The notes beneath the pieces are model-generated. The model was not told the origin of the DNA, did not search any database, and saw nothing but the letters and a program-made list of their open reading frames with translations. From Phycisphaerae bacterium (GTDB lineage Bacteria > Planctomycetota > Phycisphaerae > SM23-33), in the NCBI GenBank assembly GCA_003551645.1, contig PUND01000009.1, positions 1 through 46,618 of the forward strand: a stretch of 46,618 bases of DNA, in the 5' to 3' direction. This document shows, piece after piece, positions 43,917-46,618 of this stretch. A program made the translations under genes and the position numbers. Position 1 is the stretch's first letter. Each line of letters begins with the position of its first letter.

Positions 43917-44311
43917 ACCGCCGGCCTGACATCAGGCCCTGCAGGTGTTTTTCATGATTTCGCCCACGCATCCACTACGCGAATAGAGGCCTTGGCCGGT
44001 TCGCGCTACAGACGTTGTCACCACCTGGGAAGACTTGCCGCACTCCGCCAGACTCCAGTAGCGCATGTGAGGAAGCTTCCGCGCCTTCCAAGGAACCACT
44101 CGAACCGCCTCGCTTACCTCCGCCCCACGCTTGCGAAGTGCCCATAACCAGGCCGGCTTGTGCAGATACGCCGAGATACCATCGAAGGCCCAGCCGCCAG
44201 GGATGAATCCCCCATATCCTTGACCTGTCTGTAAACGCCATAGCAGCACGGGGCGGCCGGCTGGCCGCCCCGCGTTCAGTCACGAGTCCTGAGATGTCAA
44301 AGCTGGATCGG
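43917..44311. other. Gene-free gap
   Basis: Two overlapping minus-strand open frames (43932-44249 and 43975-44283) are seen, but neither has a ribosome binding site or known motifs. I do not call either. The left part may be a decayed gene. The segment next to the PEP-CTERM gene holds a hairpin. Confidence 0.4.
44250..44271 (-). terminator. GC-rich hairpin downstream of the large PEP-CTERM gene
   Basis: GGGGCGGCC and GGCCGCCCC form a perfect 9-bp stem with a 4-base loop, about 40 bases after the stop at 44312 on the minus strand. No T-run follows, so it may end transcription inefficiently or only protect the 3' end. Confidence 0.45.
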
Positions 44312-46207
44312 CTACGCCCGTCGGCCGCGGCGTTTCAGCAGCGCCACACCACCCAGCCCGAGCAGGACCATGGTCGCCGGCTCGGGGATTACCTGTATCT
44401 GTCCGTCGCCCGAGAAGAAGTCCGGATGACTTCCTGCATCGACGAACGTGCCCAGGGGCACCTCGTCGCCGGCGAGGGTCAAACCGTAGAGGTCCATGGT
44501 CTCCATGAAGTCAAGGTCTACCAGACCGCCGTCCTCGATCCACAAGGTCGCCGTGTCGGCGATGTTGGCGTATCCTTCCAGCCGCAGCTCGCCGCCGGAG
44601 AGCACGGTCACGTCGCCGGTTCCCAGCGACGATTCGGCCAGCACGCGAATGAAGCCGGCGCCGGACTCTATCACCGTTCCGCCGCTGTAGGTGTTGCCGG
44701 TGCCGGAGATGACGAACCGCCGACCACCGGTGGCCATGGCCAGCGTAAGCTGCCTTGGCGTGCCATCGTCCACGATATTGCCGGCGATGACGGGATGCGT
44801 CCCGTTGTTGAAGTTGCTCGCGCCGCGTATCGCGCGGTCGCCTCCGGTGATGGTGATGGTGCCGGCATAGGTCTGGCTCGGCTCGCTGTTGCCGCCGCCG
44901 CCCTTGGAAAGCAGCAGGTCGCCGCCAAGGGTGACATCGCCGCTGAAGACCGTTCGCGGGTTGCCTGTACGCCGGTCTGTGTTTACCTCGCCGCCGCCGG
45001 CCCCGATGACTATATCGTTTGTCACCGTCACGCCCGGGTTGCCGCCCTCTCTGTGACTGATTCCGAGAATGCCGCCGTTGTCCAGTGTGATTGCGCCGGT
45101 GCCGAGCTGAATGACGTCGTTGTTGCCCAGGGGGTTGTCACCCGAGTCTTGATAACGGAACTCGCCGCCTTCGATAGTGAGCGAGGAAAAATCGAACGAC
45201 TGATTGTAGCCACTAAACTCCACAGTACCGGAGCCGGTCTTGACCACCGGACCGGACTGAATACGCCCGCCCTCGAATTGGACAGTGCCGTTGTCCACGG
45301 CCAGCATGGTCGAGCCGGGGTTTACATCGCCGTTCGTGCCGTTGCCGTCGCGATCGATGGTGATCGTGTTGGTGCCGCCGGCGTCCCGGCTGATAATCAC
45401 GTTATCACCCTCGCTGTAGGTCTGCCCGTTCCAGTTGGCCGTGACGGTATCCCATGTGCCGCTGTCAGTTACATCCCACTGCACCACGTCGGTTTCTATG
45501 GACACGTTGTCGAAGCCGGAGACGGCATGGCCGTCATAATCACTGGCGATATACATACCCGCGGCAAGCTGGCTGCCCCAGATACCTGTGAAGTTGATAT
45601 CGCCACCGTACTGAGTCCAGTCATCCCCGTCGTCGCTGGCCGATATCCGGCCGAGACTGTTGCCCACATCCAGACTCAGGCGGAACCAGTCATGACCGTC
45701 GGGTATAGCGGCCACTTCACTGGAGCTTCCGGTGTCATCCATGCGGGCCAAGCCGGGCGACGCCGAATAGGCCCCGGCCGCTCCTCCGACCGAAAGAAAC
45801 ATCGCCGTGTTGTCCGGCCGGTCGTTGCCGTCGAGATCGGTGTAGTTCCGGAGCATGATGCCCGCGTGGGGCTGAACGTTCGGACGACCGAGGTCCGGGT
45901 TCCAAACAGCGCCGTCCCATTCGTGGTAAGCGGCCTGCCTGATGGTGATCTCAATATTTCCCGCGGCCGGCAGCAGGTTGTACGCGAACAAAACGCCTTC
46001 ATCGCTGTCGGCACCACTCCACCAAGCGTCCTGGGAACCCGCGAGGAGCTCATAGTAGGCATGGTCAGGGTAGTAGGTTAGGGCGTCATCCCCCGTCGCC
46101 TCCTCGTTCATGCGACTGAGGAAAGGAAAGGCATCTTCACCCGCCTTAGCGGAACCCACTAGGGCCAACAGAAACATCATGCAAACTGCGAGCGTTGCTT
46201 GTCTCAT
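44312..46207 (-). CDS. Large PEP-CTERM protein with autotransporter-like beta-helix repeats
   Basis: ATG 46207 follows GGAGGAGTGAC. The 631-residue product has a signal peptide (LAVCMMFLLALVGSAKAG) and a concanavalin-like N-terminal region (about 60-240, with IRQAAYHEWDGAVWN, HAGIMLRNYTD and FRLSLDVGNSLGRISASDDG). A long passenger-like region follows, full of GG..TV.GSGT.EFSG, LGTGAITLDNGGIL and GTGNTYSGGTVIESGAG steps, as in autotransporter-associated beta-strand repeats. It ends with VIPEPATMVLLGLGGVALL and KRRGRRA, the exosortase signal, in place of an outer-membrane barrel. A surface adhesin or matrix protein is inferred. Confidence 0.88.
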   Translation of the reverse strand: MRQATLAVCMMFLLALVGSAKAGEDAFPFLSRMNEEATGDDALTYYPDHAYYELLAGSQDAWWSGADSDEGVLFAYNLLPAAGNIEITIRQAAYHEWDGAVWNPDLGRPNVQPHAGIMLRNYTDLDGNDRPDNTAMFLSVGGAAGAYSASPGLARMDDTGSSSEVAAIPDGHDWFRLSLDVGNSLGRISASDDGDDWTQYGGDINFTGIWGSQLAAGMYIASDYDGHAVSGFDNVSIETDVVQWDVTDSGTWDTVTANWNGQTYSEGDNVIISRDAGGTNTITIDRDGNGTNGDVNPGSTMLAVDNGTVQFEGGRIQSGPVVKTGSGTVEFSGYNQSFDFSSLTIEGGEFRYQDSGDNPLGNNDVIQLGTGAITLDNGGILGISHREGGNPGVTVTNDIVIGAGGGEVNTDRRTGNPRTVFSGDVTLGGDLLLSKGGGGNSEPSQTYAGTITITGGDRAIRGASNFNNGTHPVIAGNIVDDGTPRQLTLAMATGGRRFVISGTGNTYSGGTVIESGAGFIRVLAESSLGTGDVTVLSGGELRLEGYANIADTATLWIEDGGLVDLDFMETMDLYGLTLAGDEVPLGTFVDAGSHPDFFSGDGQIQVIPEPATMVLLGLGGVALLKRRGRRA

Positions 46208-46460
46208 GTCACTCCTCCATTCGAGCCAGTTGTGTAATACGAGCCATTTGTGAAAACATACCCGGAGACTGCCTTACAGACCCGGATAACGTGTATTGGG
46301 CGGTCAAGCCACCGCCATAACCGCACGGGTTGCTTTCCCCGCAACGGACTGCATTAGCATACCTCCACTAAAAGTGCCGCTTGGAGAAACGAGCGCAGTA
46401 TCAAGAAATATGTTCTGACCAGCTTCTGCCTTTGAGCCGGAGGCAAGCTGATCACAAAAG

Positions 46461-46488
46461 ATCATACCACAGATAAGCGTGGCGCCAA
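46461..46488 (-). promoter_or_regulatory. Candidate promoter upstream of the large PEP-CTERM gene
   Basis: On the minus strand TTGGCG (46488-46483) and TATGAT (46466-46461) are 16 bases apart, giving a leader of about 250 bases. A 97-codon minus-strand frame (46304-46597) spans the same region, with a hydrophobic FLLGATLICGMIF stretch but no binding site; I do not call it. Nothing else is seen in 46208-46618. Confidence 0.35.
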
Positions 46489-46618
46489 GAAGAAAACGTC
46501 TCAAACTGAGGGGTTTTTTCGAGGGGTCTTTCGGCAGGGTCGGAACGAGTGGAGCGCAGACCCTGTGCGCGACGATAAACGGAGTAGTCCAAGACAACCG
46601 TATCTCGTTGCCGCACAG

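Noticed and set aside
43932-44283. Two overlapping minus-strand frames of about 100 codons
   Set aside because: Neither has a binding site or homology I recognise, and they exclude each other.
44294-46081. A 595-codon plus-strand open frame
   Set aside because: It is antisense to the large PEP-CTERM gene, which has a signal peptide, ribosome binding site and sorting tail.
46304-46597. Minus-strand 97-codon frame with a possible signal peptide
   Set aside because: No ribosome binding site, no recognised motif, and a better interpretation is the promoter region of the downstream gene.

Overview
The window looks like a stretch of planctomycete chromosome, most likely class Phycisphaerae. The basis is high GC, AGGAGG-type ribosome binding sites, four proteins with PEP-CTERM tails, a formylglycine sulfatase, a GH9 and a GH43 glycosidase, a topoisomerase VI A subunit and a deoxyhypusine-synthase homologue in a bacterial setting. 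This is inferred from gene content; no rRNA, tRNA or marker-tree evidence is available here.

Layout. Bases 1-9800 hold the 3' part of a GH9 glycosidase, a decayed IS1380-like transposase, a large secreted protein of carboxypeptidase-regulatory repeats, a GltS-type Na+/glutamate symporter, two PEP-CTERM proteins, a broken SLC12-like cotransporter and a PQQ-type sugar dehydrogenase. Bases 10140-14720 are an accessory zone: a beta-propeller lipoprotein, an A/T-richer orphan membrane protein, a two-repeat CRISPR relic, a PEP-CTERM protein, and full or partial copies of a structured repeat that fall between these genes. Bases 14721-27100 are mostly housekeeping: HtpX and LemA, a sulfatase, DNA polymerase I, a Na/Pi cotransporter with a PhoU-like partner, Topo VI A with NrdR, MgtC and HemB. 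Bases 27200-33200 hold lineage-specific genes (a duplicated STN-like protein, an orphan membrane protein, the DHS homologue, a DUF6188-like protein, GH43, beta-carbonic anhydrase).

Bases 33368-35843 run forward: a dihydroorotate-dehydrogenase-like protein, then cytidylate kinase overlapping a PlsC acyltransferase. Facing them, 35878-43174 is one minus-strand chain: priA, pheA, tpiA, secG, yicC, gmk, rpoZ, coaC. It couples replication restart, aromatic and central metabolism, secretion, RNA turnover, GMP phosphorylation, the RNA polymerase omega subunit and CoA synthesis. The window ends with a stand-alone response regulator and a 631-residue PEP-CTERM autotransporter-like protein.

The most notable observations are a SecG carrying a chitobiase-C-terminal-like domain on its periplasmic side, the repeat-bounded segments with a CRISPR relic at 11.5-14.7 kb, arrays of 7-mer and 8-mer tandem repeats between housekeeping genes, and a Topo VI A gene paired with nrdR with no B subunit in the window. 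No complete novel defence or biosynthetic system could be identified.
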